Positions 10,047-18,868 of a stretch of DNA of 64,000 bases are shown here, in pieces. The first letter of the stretch is position 1; every line of letters begins with the position of its first letter. The notes beneath the pieces are model-generated. The model was not told the origin of the DNA and ran no database searches. It saw nothing but the letters and a program-made list of their open reading frames with translations. Source of the stretch: Prosopocoilus inquinatus. Taxonomy: Eukaryota; Arthropoda; Insecta; Coleoptera; Lucanidae. The position numbers and the translations under genes were made by a program. The stretch is from contig CM069870.1 in the NCBI GenBank assembly GCA_036172665.1, forward strand, positions 27,130,001 through 27,194,000, in the 5' to 3' direction.

Positions 10047-12110
10047 TCATAAATATTGAATATTTAAAGTAAAAATATCACTTACTTGTGGTTGTCTCCT
10101 CATTGCTGTATTTAAATCACAATGATGAATTAAATGTACGATTAAATCTTGGGAAGTTGTAAACATGTCTGAACAAACTGCACAACAATAGGGTGTCATA
10201 CTGTGACTATACTTTGGATCTGGACCTGAATGATGAGAACGGATGTGTTCCCGTAAAACTACCCTTTGATTGAAAGCTCGAGGGCATACTGCACAGGCAT
10301 ATGGTTTCTCACCAGTGTGAATTCTCTCATGTTTACGTAGGGTACCACCATCTGCAAATGCTTTCCAGCAAAATCGACAACCGTACGGTCTTTCCCCGGT
10401 GTGTATTCGCAGATGAATTTGTTGTGAGCTTCGAGACCCAAAGGTTTTTCCACATTCTTTACAAGGAAATTGCCTTCCAGAGACACTGCTATGGCTGTGT
10501 CTGTGGTTCATTAATGAGCGGCCATCAGGAAATTCCTCACCACAGACATCGCAAGCAACCACCTTATTTCTATGAGACAACATGTGCCTCTTCAACCTTG
10601 CTCTGTTGTGGAAAGTCTTTGGACATTTCGAACAAGTAAACACCTTTTCTTTGGTGTGCTCAAAAGAGTGTTTTAAAAGAGTCCGCCGATCTTTACAGGT
10701 CCGCCCACATTGTAAACAAGTATTGGGAGGTAAATTTTTACCGTGTTTTGACTGCACATGCAGTGCGACAGCCTGTTCATCTGCACACATTTCTCCGCAG
10801 AGCATACATCTGTGTTCAGACCCTCGAGCATGTACTTCTGCGTGAGCTAATAAATCAAGAGCTTCTTGGAATGATTCCCCACATACATTACAAACATGGC
10901 CAAATTCCGACTCATTCACATATTCTTCTTTAACGTGAATCCTTTGATGACGCTTTAATAGATCTTGTCTGTGAAATGACATGCCACAAGTTTGGCAGAA
11001 GAATTCTCCATATTTGCCTTCCTCTTCAGAGTATTCGTCATCGTCTTCCTCGAACTCGTCTTCAACCCCACCATGCTTATTACGTATGTGTTCACGCATT
11101 AATGCGGCATCCCAGAACATTTCTCCACATCGTTGACATTCAAATGGGCTGTCACCAGCGTGAACTCTGGCGTGGGAAGCAAGAGCCTTTTCTCTTGCAA
11201 ATCCCACTCCGCAATGTTGACAAACGAAAGGTTTACGTGGATCTGTTATGGGATAACGCGGTTCTGTTATGGGGTGATTCTCTTGCGGTAAGTAATCTGA
11301 ATAATCTGATTTCACATTGTTTTCCATGGCTTCCATTAAACGCATATCTTCGTCGACATAATCATAAGATCTTGAGCTGGAAGCAATTTTGCCATCTGGA
11401 GAATCTGGAAATTCTTCCTTGACTTTACTTTTCTTGCGCTTCTTAACGAAAGGTTTTGGTCTCTTACGTTTTTCGTAGTCTGAATCTTCCTGGGTTTCTT
11501 CTTCTAGATTCTCTGTTTCGGGGACGTATGCGTGGATCTTTAAATGATTCATTAGGTCACATTTACGAATGTACCGTACGCCACATAAATTACAGCCGTG
11601 AGGCCGATCTGTTTGATGTGCTACCATATGATTCATTAAATTAGCTTTTTTTCTAAATCTTCTACTACAAAAATCACAAGGATAAGGCCTTGCAGCTGTA
11701 TACTGATCTTGATCAAGCGGTAAGGGTATAATGACGTCTTCGTTTGTTTGTTCTTCGGCTTCACCCACGTGTTCTTCTGAACCGACGATTATTTCTGGGC
11801 ATGTTTCGTTCCACTGTTCTGTAACGACTTCCTCTGCTACCTGACATTCCATGAAAGCCGTATCTGTAGTTTGCTGCATGATGAGAACGTTCTCCTCTGA
11901 AAGATTGGTGAGGTACATGACATTATCATTAGGAACTTCTTCCGCTTCATTGTTTTCGTTATTGTCTTGTACAACAACTTCTTCGCAGACATCAGCAAAT
12001 TCATTGGTGTCTGTCGACAGAATAGTTTCATTTTCAATACCACAGATCACTTCCTCTTCCTGGACCACAGACACGGCGTCTTCCCATGTCAAGGTGAAAC
12101 CCTCCTCCAT
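10047..12110 (-). CDS. C2H2 zinc-finger protein with 14 fingers
   Basis: A single open frame of 687 codons. Residues 1-140 are acidic and low in structure (many Glu, Asp, Asn), typical of a regulatory or activation region. Fourteen Cys2His2 fingers follow: two at about 143-193, a basic nuclear-localisation-like stretch rich in Lys and Arg (about 210-235), two at about 295-345, an acidic spacer, and ten at about 365-670. Linkers such as HTGERPY and HTGEKPY between fingers 11-13 are the classic DNA-binding type. The likely role is a nuclear sequence-specific transcription factor or chromatin protein; I cannot name the ortholog. The frame reads CAA then GTAAGT at 10085-10080, a strong donor, so coding may continue in a downstream exon instead of stopping at 10047. 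Confidence 0.9.
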   Translation of the reverse strand: MEEGFTLTWEDAVSVVQEEEVICGIENETILSTDTNEFADVCEEVVVQDNNENNEAEEVPNDNVMYLTNLSEENVLIMQQTTDTAFMECQVAEEVVTEQWNETCPEIIVGSEEHVGEAEEQTNEDVIIPLPLDQDQYTAARPYPCDFCSRRFRKKANLMNHMVAHQTDRPHGCNLCGVRYIRKCDLMNHLKIHAYVPETENLEEETQEDSDYEKRKRPKPFVKKRKKSKVKEEFPDSPDGKIASSSRSYDYVDEDMRLMEAMENNVKSDYSDYLPQENHPITEPRYPITDPRKPFVCQHCGVGFAREKALASHARVHAGDSPFECQRCGEMFWDAALMREHIRNKHGGVEDEFEEDDDEYSEEEGKYGEFFCQTCGMSFHRQDLLKRHQRIHVKEEYVNESEFGHVCNVCGESFQEALDLLAHAEVHARGSEHRCMLCGEMCADEQAVALHVQSKHGKNLPPNTCLQCGRTCKDRRTLLKHSFEHTKEKVFTCSKCPKTFHNRARLKRHMLSHRNKVVACDVCGEEFPDGRSLMNHRHSHSSVSGRQFPCKECGKTFGSRSSQQIHLRIHTGERPYGCRFCWKAFADGGTLRKHERIHTGEKPYACAVCPRAFNQRVVLREHIRSHHSGPDPKYSHSMTPYCCAVCSDMFTTSQDLIVHLIHHCDLNTAMRRQPQVSDIFTLNIQYL

Positions 12111-12825
12111 TTTAAGTGTCTTTTAACATTTTCGTTTCCTGCAATACAAAATGGGCATCTGTTTGTAGGTTAATAAATACTTTGACATGTAAGGTTATGC
12201 ATAATTGAGGTTAGCACAGTTTACAGTTTTTCAAAAACGTAAACAAAGATTTCTTTGGTATAATTTTCGCATGCAAATGTTCGATCGCTTTAAATTAGTT
12301 TGAGCTTGCATTCGTACATGCAAATTATACACGACTACGCGCTACAAACGTCAAATGTATAGAAACTGCACGAAATGGATTGTAAAATGCAATTACATCA
12401 CTTGCTTTTATTGCTGTCAGGAATGGGGTTCTACTCGAAACGAATTGTTTATGGTTAAATACTAACGGCGAGTTTAATTATAAAGTACTTACCTCGAAAA
12501 TTTACTGAATAACATCCAAACCTAACCAAGTTTTGCAAAGACCAGCGTCGACCTTAGCTGTGTTAAGCAAATGGCTGCGTCCGCTTCGGTCGCTTTGTAG
12601 GTGGCAATTCCAAATAATTTTTTTTAACGAAACTCGCTCACGGGTACGTATGTTATTTCAAAGGTATAGAATTAATGCAATTCTCACGTTTTTTTAGAAA
12701 TACCCGAACAGGCGTAATATCAGAAAATAGGTTAACCCACAAATAACCTCCAACGACAACCGCCAAAACACTCACCTACTTCCGGTTCGAACTGAACGGC
12801 GGGAAAATTTGAAAGTTTAAAAAAA
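12111..12825. promoter_or_regulatory. Divergent promoter region and 5'UTR intron of the zinc-finger gene
   Basis: The two start codons face away from each other across 715 bp. On the minus strand, AG then GTAAGT at 12493/12492 is a good donor, and TTTGTATTGCAG ending at 12139 is a good acceptor. This predicts a 5'UTR intron of about 354 bp (12492-12139) just upstream of the zinc-finger ATG. The remaining roughly 330 bp (12494-12825) must therefore hold the promoters for both genes, unless Artemis also starts elsewhere. No TATA box was convincing. Confidence 0.55.
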
Positions 12826-14058
12826 ATGAGCACGTTCAACGGATTCGTTCCGGAAATACCGTACATCAGTCTCGACAGATTCGAAGAGAAAAACAAATAT
12901 GCGAAAATCTTTTTCCTATCGCATTGTCACACTGATCACATGAGTGGATTGAGTAGTTGGGAATTACGAAATACTTTATTCGTAAATAATGTTTATTTAT
13001 ATGCCTCGGCTGTATCCCTGGAAATTTTGAGAAATATGTACCCTGACTTCACGGAGCACCTCAAGGAATTGCCAACAGGTGTTCCATACTCAATAACTGT
13101 GCCGCCTGCGCAATTTGGGGAGGAAGAAAAATATTTGTGCGTTACGACCATTCCAGCAGGACATTGCCCCGGATCAGTAATGTTTCTGTTTCAAACTGAA
13201 GGTAAAAACATTTTATACACTGGAGATTTCCGCATTAATACAAAAGACTTACACAAATATAAACCATTCCATGACAGCGTGGGCAACATTAATAAACTTG
13301 ATGTTGTGTATTTGGACACAACATTTTGCAATTCGGTGTATGAACATTTTCCATCAAGGGAAGACAGTATGAAAGAAATATGTGAACTTGTAAAAAACTG
13401 GACATCCGTCAGTGACAAACACGTAATCGACTTATCATTGACTTCATATTACGGTTTAGAATATTTATTCAGAGAGTTATTTAAACGAACAACTAATCAT
13501 ATACACGTACTTCAGGAAGTATACAATTTATACAAACACATGCCCGACATGGCAAAAATTATTAAAACTGACTCAAGGAAGGCTAAAATACATACTAGGC
13601 TCAATTACTACAGATTCTGTTGTAACATTACTAATGGCTCTACCTATTTTATACGTACGATAAGGCCATCGGCAATGATATGGGAGAATTTTAAACCATC
13701 AGAAGAAATCGTAGATTTTGTAAACGGAACCGGATATCGCGTCTGTTATTCCAATCATTCTTCATTAAGCGAAATCAGAGAATTTATAAGATATTTGAAA
13801 CCACTTCGCATCGAAGCTTGTGTTGTCCCAGAGGACTTTGATGAAAGAAAGAGCTTGATGAGTTTGTTAGATGAAATGATAAGTGAATACACGCCTAAAG
13901 AAAATAAGAAAGTAAAATATCATGAAATTGAGCAATTTCCGCTAATAGATGTTACTGCTAATAAGAATGTTCAACATGTGGAATACAAAAAAGAGTTAAA
14001 TTTACTTTCTTCGCCACCTAGAAGGAAACGATGCATATCTGAAGCAGGGGCTTCCTAA
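12826..14058 (+). CDS. DCLRE1C: Artemis-type DNA repair nuclease (SNM1 family)
   Basis: An intronless frame of 410 residues. The start MSTFNGFVPEIP followed by ISLDRF matches the N-terminus of Artemis, not of SNM1A or Apollo. Metal-binding residues are visible: HCHTDH at 33-38, AGHCPGS with His113, TGDF with Asp134, and NHSS with His311, so the metallo-beta-lactamase and beta-CASP fold looks catalytically complete. Artemis opens hairpins and trims ends in non-homologous end joining in the nucleus. The protein is shorter than vertebrate Artemis (about 690) because the long disordered tail is missing. A basic PPRRKR near the C-terminus may be a nuclear signal. The start context AAAAAAATGA is suitable. 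A MITE begins 2 bp after the stop, so the 3'UTR is transposon-derived. The intronless structure could also reflect an old retroposition. Confidence 0.93.
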   Translation: MSTFNGFVPEIPYISLDRFEEKNKYAKIFFLSHCHTDHMSGLSSWELRNTLFVNNVYLYASAVSLEILRNMYPDFTEHLKELPTGVPYSITVPPAQFGEEEKYLCVTTIPAGHCPGSVMFLFQTEGKNILYTGDFRINTKDLHKYKPFHDSVGNINKLDVVYLDTTFCNSVYEHFPSREDSMKEICELVKNWTSVSDKHVIDLSLTSYYGLEYLFRELFKRTTNHIHVLQEVYNLYKHMPDMAKIIKTDSRKAKIHTRLNYYRFCCNITNGSTYFIRTIRPSAMIWENFKPSEEIVDFVNGTGYRVCYSNHSSLSEIREFIRYLKPLRIEACVVPEDFDERKSLMSLLDEMISEYTPKENKKVKYHEIEQFPLIDVTANKNVQHVEYKKELNLLSSPPRRKRCISEAGAS

Positions 14059-14060
14059 AG

Positions 14061-14572
14061 GTACGTTTCCATGCATCCGTCGTGCATCGTTCCGTCGTCG
14101 TCAATTGTTATTGGTTCACTTTAAATATTTTTCGCAACCGCCAATAAGAGATTTGCAATGCTGCACCAATAACAAAAAGTGCTTTCTTTCGCTCACAAAA
14201 TCGTGATTCAAACGTGTTTTGATTCAAATACAGACATAGGGCGCGTTCAACGGGTGTGTTAATTACTCAGCAATCGTTTGTGATTGGCTATTACCTCAAT
14301 GTGAGCCAATCACAAACGATTGCTGAGTAAGCAACTCAACCGCTGAACGCGCCCATTATTTTCTTTGAATGTCTTCATTTTTAAAACTTGTTTGGATTGA
14401 ATTATGGTTATTCACAAATGAACTGTCAATCAAAAATTCTAGTCAGGTGTTTTGTTGCAACAACTACGAAATTCAGGTCCGAACTATTCGAAACACGATT
14501 CAGACTTTTAAGAGAAAGAAAGCACCTAAATTGACGACGAAGGGACGCACGACGGATGCATGGAAACGTAGC
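14061..14572. mobile_element. MITE abutting the Artemis stop codon
   Basis: The terminal repeats TACGTTTCCATGCATCCGTC (14062) and the inverted GACGGATGCATGGAAACGTA (14551) extend to about 45 bp with mismatches, and include GTCGTC near the inner edge. No transposase is present. The flanks CTTCCTAAA (left) and CTTCTAAAA (right) are similar and may be a degraded target duplication that contained the gene's stop. A relative at 27450-27742 lacks the nested hairpin. Confidence 0.85.
14239..14354. repeat. 116 bp hairpin element nested in the MITE
   Basis: The ends are GGGCGCGTTCAACGG and CCGCTGAACGCGCCC. The inner stem CAGCAATCGTTTGTGATTGG pairs with CCAATCACAAACGATTGCTG. The related element at 27.5 kb reads straight through this point, so this is an insertion. 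Confidence 0.85.
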
Positions 14573-14957
14573 TTAGCTTCTAAAAAATTAAATTTTGTAT
14601 GAGCAAAATATTTTACTACTTTTGTAGGTTTAAATTTAACAAGTTTTAAGAAGGATCATTTAATCTAAATTACGAATACTAATGCTTTTTTCATCAAATA
14701 TAGCCTCAAGTATAAAAAAAATCTTTAAAAAATAACTATAAATATTAACAACATTAAAATAATTCTACTTACTGTTTATGCAGGGCGTTCAGAAGTAAAG
14801 GATTTTGAAATTCTTTAAGAATTTATTTAGGATAAACATTTTCCAACTTATAGCTTTAAATTTATAACATAGTCTTTTTTATCATTACTAATAATGTACG
14901 TGCCATAACCAACTATTTTGTCTATTTTTATGGTTTTAAATTAAGAAATTGTCTGTA
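14573..14957. other. AT-rich spacer
   Basis: Between the MITE and the next palindrome. I see no gene or repeat pair. It may include the rest of the Artemis 3'UTR. Confidence 0.5.
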
Positions 14958-15698
14958 CAGGGTTACAACTAATTAAAGGGTCACTATGGGGATCTCATAA
15001 ACTATAAGAGATACAAAGATGGTTAAATTACAAAAAAATTGCGCTATCTCAAGGTCTAAAAAAAGTGCAAAAAAATCATTTCTATTTTCATTCGTTTTTC
15101 AAAATATCTTCAATAAACAGAAAATTCTCATTTAAAAAAATCTGAAATATCTTCTTTATTTCTTAAGATAGAATCATAAAATTATATTAAATTCGATGGA
15201 CAACCTAATACAGTTCGAAGAAAAAGGTTAGGTTTGACAGTTTCGTAGATACGCCTGTCAACTGTTTCTTTTTTATGGACGCTACCTTAGGTATTCATAG
15301 CACGTGATGACCATATGAACATGTATGCTTTTGTTTTGAAACAAAATATTAGGTTACTAAGAATTTTTGTTAATTTTTTCTATGTAAATACGTAAATAAG
15401 TGCCGGAACTGTCAATGCTAACCTATTTCTTCGAACTCTTAGATTGTTCATCGAATTTAACATAAAAATATCGGATTTCATGATTTTATTTTAATTATAC
15501 GGGATATTCGAGATTTTCGAAAGTTAGGATTTTCAGTTTTTTGAAGATATTTCAGAAACGAATGAAGATAGAAAAGATTTTTTTGAATATTTTGATAGGC
15601 TCCAAAATAGCGCATTTTTTTAATGTAATTTAACCGACTTTGTATCTATTATAGCTTACGAGATCCTCATGGTGGCCCTTTAATTAGTTGTAACCCTG
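14958..15698. mobile_element. Long palindromic foldback element, 741 bp
   Basis: The ends CAGGGTTACAACTAATTAAA and the inverted form (TTTAATTAGTTGTAACCCTG) are flanked by TA at 14956-14957 and 15699-15700. Nearly the whole element is two inverted arms of about 350 bp with scattered mismatches. No coding sequence was recognised. It belongs to a structural class with 6311-7823, 17947-18866, 26378-26810 and 51851-53205. Confidence 0.85.
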
Positions 15699-15700
15699 TA

Positions 15701-16073
15701 TATGTTAACAAATAGTTTGCTTTAACTTTTTGAAATGGTTTTTAGTCTTTATGAAACTCCTCTGGGGTATATTTTTACAGCTTTAAAGAAATAAAAAATG
15801 TCATAATAATAATTGTATATTTTGCATGTCAGAAGGGTCTATTCTTATGTCATTAGTAATTTGTATTTTTGTACAACTTTAAATCTTTCCGTACTAAGAT
15901 TTAATTATATAAAAAAAAATTATCTTATGATTTAATAACGTATTACTATTTTTATTGTAATATCTTATCATTGTAATCCGCTTAATTATGACTTCGTGTT
16001 TTGACTTTTTTGTCTCGTTCGTTAATTACATTATTAATCTATTGTTTATTGTATTTCAGTCACTGCTTAAATA
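15701..16073. other. AT-rich spacer between palindromes
   Basis: No open frame or repeat recognised. Confidence 0.5.
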
Positions 16074-16089
16074 TACCGGGTATCTCAAT

Positions 16090-16693
16090 CAGTGGCGTAG
16101 CTAAAGTTCATCGGGCCCCAGTGCAAAATATTCATTAGGGGCCCTGTTTAAAGCGTACAACATGGTCATAGTTTATTGAACTGCAAATCAATCGTTTAAA
16201 TAATGTGTCTTCAATTAAATTTGTAATTAAAGCAGGTCATAAATTTTTTTTTTCCTAAAGGTGTGTAGCATTGACAGGTGGCCAATTATTTAACTTAAAT
16301 AGACGTCAAATTAGTACACGATTCTTTTTTTTTATTATTGAATGTTATTTTCTTTCGAATTAGTAGATTAGAAACTAGACACTGACAGTTATTTGAAACT
16401 GATATTTTTTCTACAAGTTTATAAAAAAAAGTCACAGCCTAATTTAATTACGAATTGGTAATGTTTCTGGTTGACTGCAAATAATTAGGGGACTGATTCA
16501 ATTTTACTTTGTATTTGAAAGTGCAAAAACTCCTTGAATTGAAGGCAGAGAAAAACAAATTTTTATTTATATTTATGGATTATGTTACCTTACAAACATT
16601 ATTTCATGACAATGGATAATTCGCGGGGCCCCAAGTACTTGGGGACCCCGGTGCTTCGCACCGAACTGCCTTACGATGATAGCTACGCCACTG
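16090..16693. mobile_element. Non-autonomous hAT element, 604 bp
   Basis: The ends are CAGTGGCGTAGCTA and TAGCTACGCCACTG, a common hAT terminus. The flanking 8 bp ATCTCAAT is identical at 16082-16089 and 16694-16701, a perfect hAT-type target duplication. Just inside, GGGCCCCAGTGC and the GGGGCCCCAAG region give subterminal repeats. There is no transposase. Confidence 0.95.
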
Positions 16694-16727
16694 ATCTCAA
16701 TATGGGCGGCGACTGGCGATATATAGC

Positions 16728-16883
16728 TTTGTTCCAACTGTTTGGAAAACCGCACATTGCACGATCATGAGCATGCGCATTAAATAAAACGGCATGCGCA
16801 GTAAACAAAAAAACAAAAAATTTGTTTACTGCGCATGCACATAATCGTACACATTGTACGGTTTTTCGAATAGTTGGAACAAA
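16728..16883. repeat. Small hairpin MITE, 156 bp
   Basis: TTTGTTCCAACT at the left end is mirrored by AGTTGGAACAAA at the right end. The arms continue through AAAACCGCACATTGCACGAT and GCATGCGCAGTAAACAAA to a short loop. It interrupts the left arm of the palindrome between two ATAGC strings. Confidence 0.8.
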
Positions 16884-17946
16884 TCTAACGCATAGCAAAT
16901 CGTAATACCTACAACGTTGGGAGAAAAATAATTATGATTCAAAAGAAATATTTTTAAATACCTAATTTAGTTGACCACAAGGGTGCGCTGTTAATGAGCT
17001 CAACAATAAAAATTAGTTATACTAACAAAATTCTCAGAATAAGATGCAGCTTTGATAGTGCCATAATAGAAAGTTGAATGAATTCTGCACAATTTTGATT
17101 TTAGACTTATTATCGTATCATCATTAATAAGGGTGGAGAAAACAGTTGAATTATTTATTGTAAGAAATATCATAACTTCTGTAGTCTTTATCAGAAATTA
17201 ACGAACTTCGACTCATTTGAAAGGGAATACCTGGAAGCTGATTTAAAATTTACATTCAATGACTCCGCCCACTTTTTTATAAGGTAGTTAGAGGGCGCTA
17301 TTTGCAATAGTAATAGTTCTTCCAAGTTTACCAAAAAAAATTAAATGGAAAGGTGTATTTCTTTTAGAGTGATTACAAAGCATCCAATTAGGAGAACATT
17401 TTGCTAAAAGACCCGAAACTGATATTACTTTCTTCGTTCTCGCGTTATTTAGTTATTATCTAGAAGTTCAAAGAAATGCTATCAAGTAATACTTTTCAAT
17501 AATTCTGAAAGCATTTATTATTTAATCTTAAAATTAAAACTATTACTCGATAGTATTTGTTTGAACTTTCTCCTTCAGCTCAAAATTTCCTTTCGAACAA
17601 GCTGAAGTTCGTTAATTTTTGATAAAGAGTGCAGAAGTTATGATCTTTTTTAAAGTAAATAATTGAACTGTTACTTAAATATATTTTCTTTGAATTTCTC
17701 TGGGTTACTTTGACTACAATTTTTTTTTCTCCCAAAGCTGTAGTAGGTATTACGGTTTGCTATACACCGCCTGTTGCCGCCCGTATTGAGACACCTGGTA
17801 TAACTTTTTTTTTTATTATAAATTTGTTGTAATTTCTGGTCCCTTGTGACTTGAATTTAATTCCAATATTGTTATAATTTTATATATTGATTCCTATACA
17901 ATGTTATATTTTAAAATATGATTACGATACCAATATTTTAAATATA

Positions 17947-18866
17947 CAGTGTTTTTCAAAAAGTGTGCTACAAACGGAACTTTTTTTTTATTATCGATTT
18001 TTATATAAATTTATTGATGCAGAACGATTTTGCATCTCTTAAAATCACGTTGGGAAATGTCAAAAGAAATTTATCTTAAACAATGTACAACGTGGACGCT
18101 AAATGAAGACCGCTTAAGAGTAAATTGCTCCTATTTAACAAGATACAAGAAAATATCCTAAGAATAAGTCGTTCAGAATTAATAGTTATAGCCAGATAGG
18201 AAATTACGGCCTCCTATCTCAAGAATAAAAAGACGATTACAATTTATTGTGAACCATTCTTTATATACACTACATTAAGAAATACTGGTGGGAAGGTATC
18301 TCCCAAAAATAATATGAGTAGGAAAATACTAGATTCGTTCTTATTTCTCAATTTTTTCATTTGGTTCTGAGTGATTATTTCAATCAATTGCTTTCATGCT
18401 ACAAAAAATCACAGAGTTTCAGATCGCATTGAAATAATCACTTAGAAATAAATGAAATAATTGAAAAATAAGAACGAAATTCAGGTATTCCTGTTCATAT
18501 TTTGTTAGGGGACACTTTAACCCTATCAGTATTTCCTTATGAAGCGTGTATACAGAGTAGTTCACAATAAATTGTGATTTTTTTCATTTTTGAGATAGGA
18601 GGCTATAATTTTATATCTGGCTATAACTTTTAATTCTGAACAATTTATTGTTACGATATTTTCCTGTATCTTGTGAAATAATAGCACTTTACTCTTAAGC
18701 GGCCTTCATTTATCGGTGTCCACGCTGTATACCGTTCAAGATAAGTTTCATCTGACATTTCTCAACTTGATTTTAAGGTATGCAGAAGCGTTCGGCCTCA
18801 AATTTTTTTTTATAAAAATCGATAATAAAAGAAATTCCCATTTGTAGCACACTTTTTGAGACATTG
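17947..18866. mobile_element. Long palindromic foldback element, 920 bp
   Basis: The left end CAGTGTTTTTCAAAAAGTGT is mirrored by the right end ACACTTTTTGAGACATTG. TA flanks lie at 17945-17946 and 18867-18868. The arms of about 450 bp meet near 18390, with mirrored strings such as TTAAGCGG...CTTCATTTA and GAGATAGGAGGC. No coding sequence was recognised. Confidence 0.85.
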
Positions 18867-18868
18867 TA

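Larger units (their letters stand above)
16076..17798. mobile_element. Palindromic foldback hosting a hAT MITE and a small hairpin
   Basis: The ends CCGGGTATCTCAAT and the inverted form (ATTGAGACACCTGG) are flanked by TA at 16074-16075 and 17799-17800. The left arm continues after the hAT insertion as ATGGGCGG and mirrors GCCGCCCGTAT of the right arm. Both arms then share TAGCAAAYCGTAATACCTAC and a GGGAGAAAAA string. About 960 bp are native; the rest is two inserted elements. Confidence 0.8.

Noticed and set aside
10259..12173. Several long open frames on both strands across the zinc-finger gene
   Set aside because: They overlap the 14-finger frame in other phases and have no domain content; codon structure supports only the minus-strand frame.
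13191..13418. Minus-strand frame inside Artemis
   Set aside because: Antisense shadow of a strongly conserved coding region.
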